A stretch of DNA of 64,000 bases from Pinus tabuliformis (GCA_031772625.1 CM062805.1:515448102-515512101); one strand, 5' to 3'; counted from the stretch's first letter, positions 22,433-34,440 are shown. Made by a program: numbers and translations. Notes: generated by a model from the sequence alone, not told the origin.

Positions 22433-23137
22433 TATAATCCTTAGTCGTTAAAGTGTCATAGATAGCGCATTTTATGGTGGTGGATGATTAGGACTTTGGC
22501 ATGATTTTGGAAGGAAAAATTGCAGTTTTTGCACCTATGGGGTTTATGAAAAGATGAATTGTGTATACTTCATTCTATAGAAAGATGTAAATTGTTAAAC
22601 TACTTTATTTTCCAGGTTTGATCTCAGTACAATCATTATTTTCATGAATCACTACTTATGTCCTTGACATGTATAACCTTGACGATAATGATGGTAAAAT
22701 AAGCTGTTCTTTATCTGACTGATCGTGAATAAAGCATAGATAGGGTACGATCATAGGGACAATGTGTACAGAGTTTCTTAGTTGAGATTGTGCCTGCAGC
22801 TATGTTTAAAGACTCGAGCAAAAAGTAAAATAAACAGTGGGTTAGTTTATTATAGGTGGTAGAGCTATTGGACTTCTAAACCTTCAAGAAAGCATGAACC
22901 ATGATGAGTGATGGAAGCATGCGTTGTACTCAAAGAAGAGGTGGTTCCACCAGACTAGTGATTGGCATTTTAAAAAGGACATGCTAAAGAGATTCTACAG
23001 TGCATCAAATGCATGTTTTCTTGGTTAGTGAATGAGAAGGTGAAGAGTCACTCTTGCACCAGATTCCCCTACATACATAAGAAAGCAGGGCTAGCATATT
23101 TGCCTTAGCTCCAACTGAAAAAGGCGTTGTATCATTC
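22433..23137. other. Spacer between the duplicated segments
   Basis: About 700 bp without a recognised gene, repeat or RNA. Confidence 0.5.
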
Positions 23138-23591
23138 TGAAAATGGCCATCTTGGCTATCATCTTAATAGCTAAATTTGATCTGAAAGTGAAAGATTTTG
23201 CCAAATTGGGAAAAGCTGCATAACAACGATGATTCCATAAAAAGGAAATGTTGATCAACCTGATCACATCCCACATGCTTATGCTAAATTGCCAGATCAT
23301 CCACTTGTTCCTAATCATAATCGAGTATTTTAGTTGGAATGTGGCTAAAAAAGCTATCACAAGAATATCCAGTATCTTGACAGTTTGTAGCATGTGATTG
23401 GCAGTATCATAATCGTATTAAGATTATTACTCATGTTTAATGACAAATGATTTGAGCAAAAAATTGTACTGTGTGATGTAATTTTCCTTCTGAATGGAGC
23501 CCTTAATTTTTAGATCTTGGCTCCATAAGTTACCAGGTATTGCTAGCCTCTTCAGTGCATGAAAAAGGCATGTTTTATCCCTTCACTGTGA
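23138..23591. repeat. Duplicated segment, copy B, left part
   Basis: Matches copy A from GAAAATGGCCATCTTGGC onward. About 200 bp with no counterpart in copy A sit inside it (roughly 23222-23432). It ends at the TGTGA target duplication of Copia 2 and continues after 30140. Confidence 0.85.
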
Positions 23592-24060
23592 TGTTAGAAA
23601 CTGCTATTAGAAACAGCAAAAGGCTCATTTACTTTTAACGTTAAAGCAGTTTCTAATCTTAATGTGACCCGATCTAATCTTAAAGCATTTAGATCTTATC
23701 TTAAAGCAGTTTCTAATCTAAAGCATTAGATCTGTGATTAATCTTAAGCGTTGAATTGCTATATGATGGACGTACCAGATTAGAGTTAAATGATATATAA
23801 AGGATTGGGTCCTCTCTCTCCCTCACAAGAGTTGTATTCTTCTCCATCAAGAAACGCATAAAGGAAGTGAGGGCAAGAGGAGAGAAACCGAATTCTGAGA
23901 AGAAGAAGAGTAACCGTCAGGAGTCAGAAGAAAGAAGATGGCAGCCATTACATCTTCCGCTGTTAACCAAGGTATGTCATCTTAAACAATAGATCATATT
24001 AAGTTTTGTTAGTGAAATATTCGGTATTGAAAGATCTCAGAGACAATAAGAAATTTTACA
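23592..24060 (+). repeat. 5' LTR of Copia 2
   Basis: 469 bp from TGTTAGAAAC to AATTTTACA. It contains the internal duplicated phrase TTAAAGCAGTTTCTAATCT, a TATA box, and an ATG with a consensus-like splice donor downstream of the expected transcription start. Confidence 0.97.
23794..23801 (+). promoter_or_regulatory. TATA box in Copia 2 LTR
   Basis: TATATAAA followed by AGGATTGGG and a CT-rich run (23811-23822), where transcription would be expected to start about 30 bp downstream. The same box is present in the 3' LTR near 29869. Exact start not determinable from sequence alone. Confidence 0.75.
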
Positions 24061-25276
24061 TTTGGTATCAGAGCCACTAATCAATAACTGAATATTTCCT
24101 ATGATTGCAATTGATCTTCGTATACTGTTAACCAAGCGCTTCACGTTAGTTAAATTCTATGCTTGCTCACCGTTTCCGGCTATTTAAATTCTATACTCCG
24201 GCAGTGTATACTGTATAAGTCCTTATATATTAAGTGTATAAGAGAGTGTGTCTATCCATATATAAATTTACAAGATGGTGTATTCGTGATCCGATTTATC
24301 ACATCCCCTGGTTTGATTCTTGAGTGCTCCTCACTCCCAAAGCGTGTGAGTGATAATTTTACTCAGTGAATCGCTGCATACAAAACGAAGTTGAATCTTT
24401 TTGTTGCGCACCCATATATTTTGGGCTATGAGCCGAAGGAACTCTGCATGCCACGGATTCATTTCTAGGATTTTGGACAGTCTTGAAAATTGAAAGAGAC
24501 GTGTCTGCGTAGCCTGTTAGAGGTGGATCTCCATGTCTCAAATGGATCACAAACCATCTCGCAAGAAGCCAAATAAAACCTTTAAAAAATCGGAACTGAG
24601 GCCCTTTCCCCTTTGCGATGTGACCGAAATATTTCCTAGACTCTGTAAAAATCTTAGTACTTGCTCGAACTGTGTCCAAGTGTGTCTCGCTCCTTTTTAG
24701 GGTCTTACAATTTCAGAGTTTTTAGGGTCTTTTCGTGCATCATTTACTGTTTTGGCTTTGCACGATTAGAGTTTACTGGTACAAAATAATTGTTTGAAAT
24801 TTGGGCATAAAAGTAATTTCTCTACGACTGATTGTTTTGCATAAGGTATGTGTTATAAATTAATTTATGCACATGAGATTTATGATTTTGTTAATCACCA
24901 AAGTGGTCAAAATCAGAATAATCATTTAGTGCATAAGTGACATAATGATTATTGATAGAAATTGCCAGTTATAATAATACCAATTAAAACTGGCGTCACT
25001 ACTGATAGAACCTGAGAACTTACCCAAAGGAAAGTCTTGTTCTATACCTAGTTGACATGATGAGGTTTAATGGATATTTTGATTAAATAAATATTGATCA
25101 TCCAAAGATGTCAGTTCTATTTAATTGAGTATATTTATTACCTACTTATGTTTTGGTATTTAATTATGTTAAGTATAAGATAGTATCTACCCAAAGGAGT
25201 GCTATATTATACTATTATGTCTACATCTGAATTGCGTTAGTTATGAGCTTATAGTTATTTCATTTTTAATTTGCAG
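23972..25276 (+). other. Candidate leader intron of Copia 2 covering the primer site
   Basis: A donor AAG|GTATGT lies 34 bp after the ATG at 23938 in the 5' LTR. An acceptor TTTAATTTGCAG|GAG lies just before the gag ORF. The phases agree, so the LTR ATG would be in frame with gag. The intervening 1.3 kb includes the tRNA primer site, so spliced RNA could serve as message but not as reverse-transcription template. Alternative splicing of gag messages is known in plant Copia elements. This particular intron is inferred, not shown. Confidence 0.6.
24063..24075 (+). other. Primer binding site of Copia 2
   Basis: TGGTATCAGAGCC, complementary to the 3' end of initiator-Met tRNA, two bases after the 5' LTR. 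Confidence 0.95.
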
Positions 25277-25284
25277 GAGTTCCC

Positions 25285-26067
25285 ATGAATACACATGCAT
25301 CATCTGTTACATTGTTCACTGGTGTTAATTTTTCTGAATGGAGAGAACAAGTCAATTTCCATTTAGGTGTTCAGGATCTTGACTTGGCACTCCTTGAGGA
25401 TAAGCCTGCTGCTCTTACAAAAGATAGTACTGAGGCAGAAAAATCACACCATAAAGCATGGGAACGCAGTAACAGATTGAGCCTTATGTTTATTAAGATG
25501 ACTGTTGCTAACAACATCAAGTCAACAATTCCATAAACAGAAAGTGCTAAGGAATATATGCAGTCTGTGGAAGAGCGTTTTCGTTCAGCTGATAAGTCAC
25601 TCGCTGGTACTCTTATGGCAGAACTCACGACCATGAAGTTTGATGGGTCGCGAACTATGCAAGAGCACATTATAGAGATGACTAATCTTGTAGCAAAGTT
25701 AAACTCCCTGGGACTTACAGTAGAGGATTCTTTTCTTGTTCAGTTCATCCTGAACTCGCTACCTTCTGAATATGGACCTTTTCAGATTAACTATAACACT
25801 ATAAAGGATAAGTGGAATGTTAATGAATTGGCCAGTAGACTTGTTCAGGAAGAAGGACGTTTGAAAAATCAAATGAATCACTCAGTAAGTTTTGTGAGTA
25901 ATAAAGTTGGTAAAGAAAAGAAAGGAAAATCAAGTCATTTCAAGAAGAAAAAGGCACCTGCTAAGAATGGGCAGGATAAGGAAAAGAAGGAACTAAAGGA
26001 TGTTCAATGTCATTTCTGTAAAAAGAAAGGACATTATCAAAGTGACTGTCCGAAAAGGAAAGCTTAG
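25285..26067 (+). pseudogene. Copia 2 gag
   Basis: The UBN2/DUF4219-type Copia gag begins SSVTLFTGVNFSEWREQV and includes LAGTLMAELTTMKFDGSRTM and FILNSLPSEYGPF. A basic stretch is followed by the CCHC zinc knuckle CHFCKKKGHYQSDCPKRK near the end. It would form the cytoplasmic particle that packages element RNA. The start could be this ATG or the LTR ATG reached by splicing. Confidence 0.92.
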
Positions 26068-26181
26068 TTCGAAAAGAAAGGTAATTATCTATCTTTCGTA
26101 TGTTTTGAATCAAATTTAGTTGAAGTTCCTATTAATACATGGTGGTTTGATACTGGTGCTACAACTCATGTTTCCAACAAT

Positions 26182-29100
26182 ATGCAGGGATTTCTTACGA
26201 TCCGAACCATAAATCCAAATGAAGATCGTTTTCTCTTTATGGGAAACGGAATGAAATCTTCAATTGAAGGCATTGGGACTTATCGTCTAATTCTAGAAAG
26301 TGGATATGTATTAGACTTATACAGTACCCTTTATGTACCTTCATTATCTAGAAACCTTATTTCCGCAAGTAAATTGGATATTTCTGGTTTTAGATGTATG
26401 ATTGGATCTGGTTGTTTTGATTTATATAAGAATACTGATAATGTTGGTTCTGGTATTCTAATTGATGGTTTATATAAATTGAAACTGAATGACACTTATG
26501 CGAATTCCTTGTTGAATATAGTAAATAATGTTGGATGTAAACGTAGCATGTTGAATGAAAATTCTGCTTTCTTGTGGCATAAACGACTAGGTCATATATC
26601 CAAAGAAAGAATGATGAGATTAGTAAGTAATGAAATTTTGTCAAATTTGGACTTTAGTGATCTAGAATTATGTGTGGATTGTATTAAAGGTAAACAAACC
26701 AAACATAATAAGAAAGGAGCCACTAGAAGCAGCCAGCTTCTTGAAATAATACACACTGATATTTGCGGACCTATGGACACTCCAGCCTTTAATGGAGAAA
26801 AGTATTTCATCACTTTCATTGACGATTTTTCCCGTTATGGTTATGTCTATTTGCTTCATGAAAAATCTCAATCTGTGAATGTCCTTGAGACGTTTGTAAA
26901 GGAAGTTGAGAGGCAATTAGATAAAAAGGTGAAAATCATAAGGTCTGATAGAGGTGGTGAATATTATGGTAAATATAATGAGTCAGGCCAGTGTCCAGGT
27001 CCATTTGCAAAATTCCTCGAAAGTCATGGCATATGTGCGCAATACACAATGGCAGGTACACCACAGCAAAATGGTGTAGCAAAAAGGCGCAATAGGACGT
27101 TAATGGATATGATTAGGAGTATGATGTCAGATTCTACACTACCTAAGAATTTGTGGTCGTATGCTCTCAAAACCGCTAACTATTTGTTGAATAGGGTTCC
27201 TAGTAAAGCTGTTCAAAAGACTCCTTTTGAGTTATGGACTAACAGGAAACCTAGCTTAAGACACCTGCATGTTTGGGGTTGTCCAGCGGAAGCGAGAATT
27301 TATAATCCACATGAAAAGAAATTAGATTCTCGAACGATCAGTGGGTATTTTTTAGGTTACCCTGAGAAATCTAAAGGGTATGTGTTTTACTGTCCTAATC
27401 ATAGTCCAAGAATTGTAGAAACTGGTAATGCAAGATTCATTGAGAATGGTGAAGTCAGTGGGAGTACTAGAAGAGAAATAGTAGAAATAAAGGAAACAAG
27501 GGTAAATGTTACATTGCCTAGAATAGTTCCTCCATCTACTATTACTCCAAATGTTGTTCCAGCTGTTGTAGAACAGCATGATGATAATGAACAACATATA
27601 AATGAAGAAGTACTTCCTGAAGGAAATGACTTACATAATGCTGATATGCATGAACCACAACAAGTAGCATTAAGAAGACCTCAAAGAAATCGTAGGTCAG
27701 CTATTTCTGATGATTATGTGGTTTATATGCAAGAATCAGATTATGATATTGGAATCAATAAGGATCCAGTTTCGTTTTCACATGCTATAGAAAGTAAAGA
27801 GTCAAAGGAATGGATTAATGCCATGAAAGAAGAAATGAAATCCATGCAACATAATGAAGTTTGGGATCTCGTTGAGTTACCACATGGCTGTAAAAGAGTC
27901 GGATGCAAATGGGTTTTTAAAACCAAACACGACTCTAGTGGTAATATCGAACGGTATAAAGCTAGACTTGTTGCTAAGGGTTACACTCAGAAAGATGGTG
28001 TTGATTACAAGGAGACATTTTCTCCTGTTTCGAAAAAGGACTCACTAAGAATAATAATGGCATTAGTAGCTCATTATGATTTGGAGTTGCATCAAATGGA
28101 TGTGAAAACAGCCTTTCTGAATGGAGATCTTGATGAGGATGTTTATATGGATCAACCTGAGGGTTTTTCTGTAGAAGGTAAAGAACAATTGGTGTGTAAA
28201 CTTAAGAAGTCAATATATGGGCTTAAACAAGCATCCCGGCAATGGTATATTAAGTTCAATACCATTATTACATCTTTTTGTTTTAAGGAAAATACGGTTG
28301 ATCACTGTATATACCAAAAGATCAGTGGGAGCAAGTTTATTTTTCTGGTCCTTTATGTTGATGACATCTTGCTTGCTGCAAATAATTTAAGTATATTGCA
28401 TGAGACTAAGGAATTTCTCTCAACGAACTTTGAAATGAAAGATATGGGAGAGGCATCCTATGTGATTGGAATAGAAATATTCCGTGATCGATCACAAGGA
28501 ATATTGGGATTGTCTCAGAAAGGATATGTCGAAAGGATTCTAGAGAGATTTGGAATGAGTAAGTGTTCACCTGGAACAGTTCCTGTACAGAAAGGTGATA
28601 AATTCAATCTCATGCAATGTCCTAAGAATGATGTTGAACGAAAGGAAATGGAATCAATTCCATACGCATCTGTTGTTGGTAGCCTAATGTATGCTCAAAC
28701 CTGTACTAGACCGGATATCAGCTTTGCGGTCGGTATGTTAGGGAGGTATCAAAGTAATCTAGGAAGGGAACATTGGCAAGCTGCAAAGAAAGTTTTGAGG
28801 TACTTACAAGGCACGAAAGATTACATGCTCATGTATAGAAGGTCCAACGAATCGGAGGTGATTGGATATAGCGATTCAGATTTTGCTGGATGTATCGATA
28901 CTAGAAAATCGACTTTTGGTTACCTGTTTATGTTTGCTCAAGGTGCCATATCATGGAAAAGTGCGAAACAGACTATCGTTGCTTCATCCACTATGGAGGC
29001 GGAATTTGTGGCATGTTTTGAAGCCACAATTCATGCATTATGGTTGCGGAACTTTATTTCAGGACTTGCGGTTGTCGACACCATTAGCAAGCCGCTGAAA

Positions 29101-29340
29101 ATTTATTGTGATAACTCTGCAGCAGTATTTTTCTCAAAGAACGACAAGTACTCTAAAGGTGCCAAACATATAGAACTGAAGTATCTTGTTGTGAAAGATG
29201 AGGTTCAGAAACAAAGAGTGTCAATCATGCACATCAGGACAGAACTTATGATTGCAGACCCTTTGACGAAAGGGTTACAACCAAAACAATTTAAGGAACA
29301 TGTTCAAAGAATGGGTCTTGGTTGTATTAATAATAATTGA
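26182..29340 (+). CDS. Copia 2 pol: integrase, RT, RNase H
   Basis: A 1052-residue frame. The protease active site WWFDTGATTHVSNN lies just upstream (about 26137-26180) in the same direction. GAG-pre-integrase zinc motif: HKRLGH and CVDCIKGKQ (about residues 130-175). Integrase core: HTDICGPM, IRSDRGGEYYG, GTPQQNGVA. RT: WVFKTKHDSSGNIERYKARL, LHQMDVKTAFLNGDL, LVLYVDDILLAANN. RNase H: GYSDSDFAGC, MEAEFVACFEA, YCDNSAAVFF, and a C-terminus LIADPLTKGL-like. Typical length for Copia pol. Confidence 0.95.
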   Translation: MQGFLTIRTINPNEDRFLFMGNGMKSSIEGIGTYRLILESGYVLDLYSTLYVPSLSRNLISASKLDISGFRCMIGSGCFDLYKNTDNVGSGILIDGLYKLKLNDTYANSLLNIVNNVGCKRSMLNENSAFLWHKRLGHISKERMMRLVSNEILSNLDFSDLELCVDCIKGKQTKHNKKGATRSSQLLEIIHTDICGPMDTPAFNGEKYFITFIDDFSRYGYVYLLHEKSQSVNVLETFVKEVERQLDKKVKIIRSDRGGEYYGKYNESGQCPGPFAKFLESHGICAQYTMAGTPQQNGVAKRRNRTLMDMIRSMMSDSTLPKNLWSYALKTANYLLNRVPSKAVQKTPFELWTNRKPSLRHLHVWGCPAEARIYNPHEKKLDSRTISGYFLGYPEKSKGYVFYCPNHSPRIVETGNARFIENGEVSGSTRREIVEIKETRVNVTLPRIVPPSTITPNVVPAVVEQHDDNEQHINEEVLPEGNDLHNADMHEPQQVALRRPQRNRRSAISDDYVVYMQESDYDIGINKDPVSFSHAIESKESKEWINAMKEEMKSMQHNEVWDLVELPHGCKRVGCKWVFKTKHDSSGNIERYKARLVAKGYTQKDGVDYKETFSPVSKKDSLRIIMALVAHYDLELHQMDVKTAFLNGDLDEDVYMDQPEGFSVEGKEQLVCKLKKSIYGLKQASRQWYIKFNTIITSFCFKENTVDHCIYQKISGSKFIFLVLYVDDILLAANNLSILHETKEFLSTNFEMKDMGEASYVIGIEIFRDRSQGILGLSQKGYVERILERFGMSKCSPGTVPVQKGDKFNLMQCPKNDVERKEMESIPYASVVGSLMYAQTCTRPDISFAVGMLGRYQSNLGREHWQAAKKVLRYLQGTKDYMLMYRRSNESEVIGYSDSDFAGCIDTRKSTFGYLFMFAQGAISWKSAKQTIVASSTMEAEFVACFEATIHALWLRNFISGLAVVDTISKPLKIYCDNSAAVFFSKNDKYSKGAKHIELKYLVVKDEVQKQRVSIMHIRTELMIADPLTKGLQPKQFKEHVQRMGLGCINNN

Positions 29341-29666
29341 TGTGTGACATTCTGAGCTCTTTTATGTGTTTCTGATATACAATTATGTGTCTCTTGTTTT
29401 AATGTAGTAGTACGTATTTTATGTAATTTTAAACAAGAAAGAGTCTTATAAAGATATTATGTTTAATCATTATGATATAAGACATTATGTGGACCATTAT
29501 GCTGTTTTATATAAATTATGAGTATGAATTGATGGATTGCTGGTATTGTAGTATATGGAAGGGAATGCATTGAATTAATAGTGCACAACCGCCATAACTC
29601 TCAGCAATTTATCATAGTATGATGTTCAACACTTAATATTATGAATAGTCGGGTCAAGTGGGAGAA

Positions 29667-30135
29667 TGTTAGAAACTGCTATTAGAAACAGCAAAAGGCT
29701 CATTTACTTTTAACGTTAAAGCAGTTTCTAATCTTAATGTGACCCGATCTAATCTTAAAGCATTTAGATCTTATCTTAAAGCAGTTTCTAATCTAAAGCA
29801 TTAGATCTGTGATTAATCTTAAGCGTTGAATTGGTATATGATGGACGTACCAGATTAGAGTTAAATGATATATAAAGGATTGGGTCCTCTCTCTCCCTCA
29901 CAAGAGTTGTATTCTTCTCCATCAAGAAACGCATAAAGGAAGTGAGGGCAAGAGGAGAGAAACCGAATTCTGAGAAGAAGAAGAGTAACCGTCAGGAGTC
30001 AGAAGAAAGAAGATGGCAGCCATTACATCTTCCGCTGTTAACCAAGGTATGTCATCTTAAACAATAGATCATATTAAGTTTTGTTAGTGAAATATTCGGT
30101 ATTGAAAGATCTCAGAGACAATAAGAAATTTTACA
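29667..30135 (+). repeat. 3' LTR of Copia 2
   Basis: 469 bp, same ends as the 5' LTR and one visible difference. It is preceded by the polypurine tract GTCAAGTGGGAGAA. It is followed by TGTGA. Confidence 0.97.
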
Positions 30136-30140
30136 TGTGA

Positions 30141-30295
30141 ATCACATTCAAGCTTTCTAAAATAAACCATGGAATCTCTTCCATGTGGTCAACCATACAC
30201 TCCCACATTTATCCCATTCCATTATTTTGGGGCAGATTTGTTCCTCACCTTTGTTATGAAATCTTTTTTTTAATCTTCTGCATTCTTTTCTAATT
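30141..30295. repeat. Duplicated segment, copy B, right part
   Basis: Continues the match to copy A (ATCACATTCAAG versus ATCGTATTCAAG) through ACACTCCCACATTTATCCCA and on to about TTTTCTAATTATTT, showing that Copia 2 cut one pre-existing copy in two. Confidence 0.85.
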
Positions 30296-33200
30296 ATTTG
30301 CATCTTTCATTTACATATATTTTCTATTTTTGAAAATGAAACTGTTATAATTAGTTTTGTGGAAGGACTGAAATCAAGAGCTAAACCAGCAGATCTTAAT
30401 AGTTTCTTCAGCAACAGATTTTAAATTTCCAAGTTTAGCGTTCTACCAAACCTGTTAATATTTCTATGTAGTCCGTCATTAAGTAGCACTGTATTTATTG
30501 CCTGAAGCTATCCATTCTCGAGCAGAAATAACTACTCCCTTTCACTATTTTTGTCTAGTTTGTTAGAATTTAGTTATTGTATGGCAATCCATTCCTTCAT
30601 TAATTCAATTTTGTTGAATTCAAGGCATATAGTTTACCATAATGCATTTTCGAACTTTTCGAACTTTGTCCGCTATGATGCTCTTAGGCAAAGTTCATTC
30701 TTTTGTGGAGATCAATTTTGGAAGAGTAAACTTCTATAAAAAAAAATTATAAAGCATGGAGGAAAAAGAAAGGATCTACATATGCAATGTTCTGTAATAA
30801 CATTCTGCTTTGTATTTTCACAAAATACATATAAATCTAGGCATGAAATCCAACTAACCATAAACGTGAGAATTGAAAAACTTGGGACATGAAAATTAAG
30901 CATGAAATCCAACTAGACATTGATGTGAGATTGAAACACTTGGAACATGAAAAAATAATGTCACTATTGAATTTTGAAGTTTAGATTTGAAGTCCAGAAA
31001 TATTTGCTGTATGTATGCTACTTATACGTGGTTAAGTAAAATTTGAACGAATTTTTTATTTAAAAATATATTAATAATTATCAATATGAAATAATTTTAA
31101 AATATGAAAAAACAAAATTATAATCTTGCTTTCCACTTAATAATGCGTTGAATTTAATATGAAGCATTGAGTTAAATACATTGTATGCTCTAATCATAAC
31201 AGTCATTGGTTCACTTCTTTAAGTGTTTTTGACTCCAATTTAACCATATTTAAACAAATCAAGAATTTAGCCCTTCTTCAAATCTGCTAATTAGTTCAAT
31301 AATTAAACTAGGCGGCAAGGAACGCTCGCTATGCGGCCTTGTTTAAAATCTATGTCAGTCTTTTATTCTGTGCTATACAAATTTCTTACTACGTTCTTCC
31401 TCTTTGTATTTGTAATGATGATCAATTCTATACATAACCGTGTTTCCATGACCATAACACTTCGATGTAGTTAGAATAAATTGTTGTGTGTGTGTATATA
31501 TCTATTTATATATTTGTGTGTTCTCTATCTACATCGAAATAAATAGAATGTATCCTTAAGTGATATAATTTCCTCTATGTATTGATACTTCCTTGATAAC
31601 AATATCACTACGATAAAATATTATTGTTTTTTCTACTTCTACTACAACATTACACATTTGCAGAGTCAAGAAAGAAAATATTTACCAAGGTTATATGTGT
31701 GTTCAAACTACCAGCCTTTTAGAAATGTTGTTCAAATACGAAATCCTCTGTAGAATTAACATTTGGATACTAAAATTAGAAATTATAAAAATAATTCACA
31801 CACTCGTGTGCATTGAATATCTATTTGTTTCCATTTCACTATTGCATAGAAAATATAAATTAGCTTTTGAAACAGAACAAGATATAAATAATTTATGGCA
31901 TATTAAAATATAGAGTTAGAAGTAACTACACTAAACTGAAAATTTCTTCTAGAAACTAAGAGTCAAGTACTTGGCTCCTCCCTTCCTTGACATAACCTCT
32001 GATGGTCCCTCGAACAATTAGGCCTTCAATTATCTTTTCTATGTGTTTTCTGTTTTTCGATTTTCTTCAGTATCTCAATCTTTTTTCTCTCAGGAAAATT
32101 ATGAGACAGAAGCCAAAATTTAGAGATTTGTATGCATCAACCACTTTTAAGTTGTTATTAACTGCCTCTAGCTCATCAACAAGTAGCAGGTAGTTAACTT
32201 CTCATTAATGAGCTCTTGTTTCTCACTTTTGGAGAGAATTTCATGTCTTCTAGGGAACGTTAAATTGGCCAATACAATAATTTTAGCACTGACTCTAATC
32301 ACCCATATTAGATTCCTAAGACTTGCTAATGGATAAAATAATTTTCTAAAATAAAATACAGTCGTTTTTCTCTTTCAACCATTTATACTTCCACTATTAA
32401 TTTCTAAATTTTCTTTTATTCATAAAATAAAATATAAATACAATTTTACAGCAACTGTACATCAATTATTATCAACAAAATTACTAACAATTAAATATTT
32501 ACTTGTCTTTCTAATATAGTATACTCAATTCAAAAATTAAACTTATATACATATAAATATAATAACGTCCAGAAATACCACAATACGGATAAAACATGAA
32601 AAAAAAAATATGCAATTAACCTTTAACCATATTCAAACTATTTAATTAAACCCTTATATATAAAATAAAATAAACTATTACTAAGAGATAATATTAAGAA
32701 TAAAAGCCATAATTTTAAATGTATATATTTTCAATGTATTTCATATTAAGAGATAATATTTAGAATAAAAGACATAATTTTAAATGTATATATTTTCAAT
32801 GTATTTTTTTATTGAAAGTAATTTTCTTTATTTTATATAAAATATTATTAAATTTTGTAGTTTTTCATTTTTCTCTGTAAAAATTGCAATTTCTAACTCA
32901 ACATGATTATTTGTATTCATAGTTGTGTAATTTATTTGTAAGACTTATTAAAAGAAAACGTTAATCCTTCGTTTGTAATACTAAAATTTCTTAATGACTT
33001 ATTGCATATTTTTATAGTTGTGTTATTTATTTGTAAGTCAAAATAAAAGGAAACACTAATCTTTTATAAAAGAAAAGGAGATACACAAATTTCTCAGTGA
33101 CCTATGGCATATTTTGAATTTTTCATGTGCTACAATTGAGTTGTTCAAAGAAGTTAGTGTATGTTGCAAACACCTATTTAGATTATTTTTATGTATTTTT

Positions 33201-33819
33201 TATATCATTTTAAAGTTAATTATTGCTATACAAAACTAGCCAGACCTCTCTCTCTTATAGTTCTCCTCATCAACTCTAAGTTGTATGGGATTTCAACCCA
33301 AATTGCTCAAAGTAGCAAATACGACCATCAAAATAAAGCTATCAAAATCATAGTGTCTAGATATATCTATCAATTATATGTTTAATCTGAAATACATATC
33401 TATCTCTAATCCCATGTTTAAGGGCTTTTGATGTTCTTGAATTTATGAGATCTATGATTTTTCAATGATAATTGCAAGGATAAATATAAATCTCCAATGA
33501 TAATTCCGTTACGATTCCAAGGAAAATAATAAATCTCCAATTATAATTCAGCTCATTCTAATGATTATTTTAAATCTACAATTATCATTATTAATAATGA
33601 TAACAATTCATTATGCCTACACGTTACTATACATGTGTTTTTCCTCGTCATTTTTATTTAAAAATTTTGTATGAAAATTAGTTCACACATATATGTCCCT
33701 TTTGTTCCATAATTTAGGTTTAAAATGCCAAATAATTACTAGGTACAAGAGGAAAACCGCATAATCTACAATCTAAGTTAAACCAACTCACAAAAATAGG
33801 AAAAATAAATAATGGTTCC
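30296..33819. other. AT-rich spacer
   Basis: Strongly AT-rich with long A and T runs. No ORF with a recognisable motif. Two short local duplications are present (30838-30955, ~61-bp period; 32682-32811, 65-bp period). No RNA gene seen. Confidence 0.6.
32682..32811. repeat. 65-bp tandem duplication
   Basis: TAAGAGATAATATT at 32682 and 32747, followed in both by TAAATGTATATATTTTCAAT with few mismatches. Confidence 0.85.
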
Positions 33820-33824
33820 ACACA

Positions 33825-34440
33825 TTATCCTAACTTAAACAGGAACGCAACAACTTACATATATAATCATAAACATAGAGATGCAACAAAAAAACACTTC
33901 ATTTCATTAATAGAAAAATATTGAACTATGCTTACAAACAGAATGGAAATAAGGTAGCTTGGGCGATGGTAACGGCTACACGTCTTTGAACTGAGTTACA
34001 ATGAGGCTCAAGGGCCTTTTTGTTATTGAACAATAAGAGAAAACCTTAAACAACCAAAACCCTAACCCGAGGAGATGTAACACCAAGAGTTTATGGGCCC
34101 CGTTGGGGTTAGTTGGGTAGCCAATTTCCCGGGGTCGTAACTTGGTCATATTATTTATGTTTGAGACATATGATACCTCGTTGGAAAGCTCTCTCCGAGG
34201 ACTTCATTTGTCGATGCAGTTGCGCTAAAAACCACCATAGGAATTTTGCGAAAAAAAAAAAAAAAAAAAAAAAACCACAACAACAACAACGTCATTTTGG
34301 GCTTAAAAACGGCTCTAGAAGTTCAGGACCCACAAAACTGCCAAAAATAGTAAACTGTGCTACAATTAAGGAAACTGAAAGAAACAATGGTGAGGGTCTA
34401 AGTGGAATATGGGGGTGGCCACCAATATCCACCTAGATCG
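33825..34440 (-). repeat. 3' LTR of Gypsy 2 (left copy)
   Basis: About 616 bp starting with TTATCC, aligned to TGATCC of the right copy, and ending GATCG. It contains a 20-odd-base A run near 34250-34274. A purine-rich tract (minus strand AAGGGGGGAGGAC) borders it internally. Confidence 0.88.

Larger units (their letters stand above)
23592..30135 (+). mobile_element. Ty1/Copia element 2, young and nearly whole
   Basis: 6544 bp with two 469-bp LTRs that differ at one base I can see (near 23759 versus 29835), flanked by a perfect TGTGA duplication (23587-23591 and 30136-30140). It has a primer site, gag with a CCHC knuckle, protease, integrase, RT, RNase H and a polypurine tract in Copia order. 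About two interruptions occur in the coding region; otherwise it looks complete. One difference in 469 bp implies insertion within roughly the last million years under common plant rates. Confidence 0.97.

Noticed and set aside
22003-23591. The duplicated segments as an LTR pair
   Set aside because: No TG..CA ends, primer site, polypurine tract or coding sequence between them.
24359-24679. 106-codon minus-strand ORF in the Copia 2 leader
   Set aside because: It has no recognised domain, lies antisense within the candidate leader intron and has no promoter or partner, so it is probably a chance ORF.
34250-34274. Poly(A) tail of a processed pseudogene or SINE
   Set aside because: The run lies inside the Gypsy 2 LTR, at a position where the other LTR has a shorter A run.
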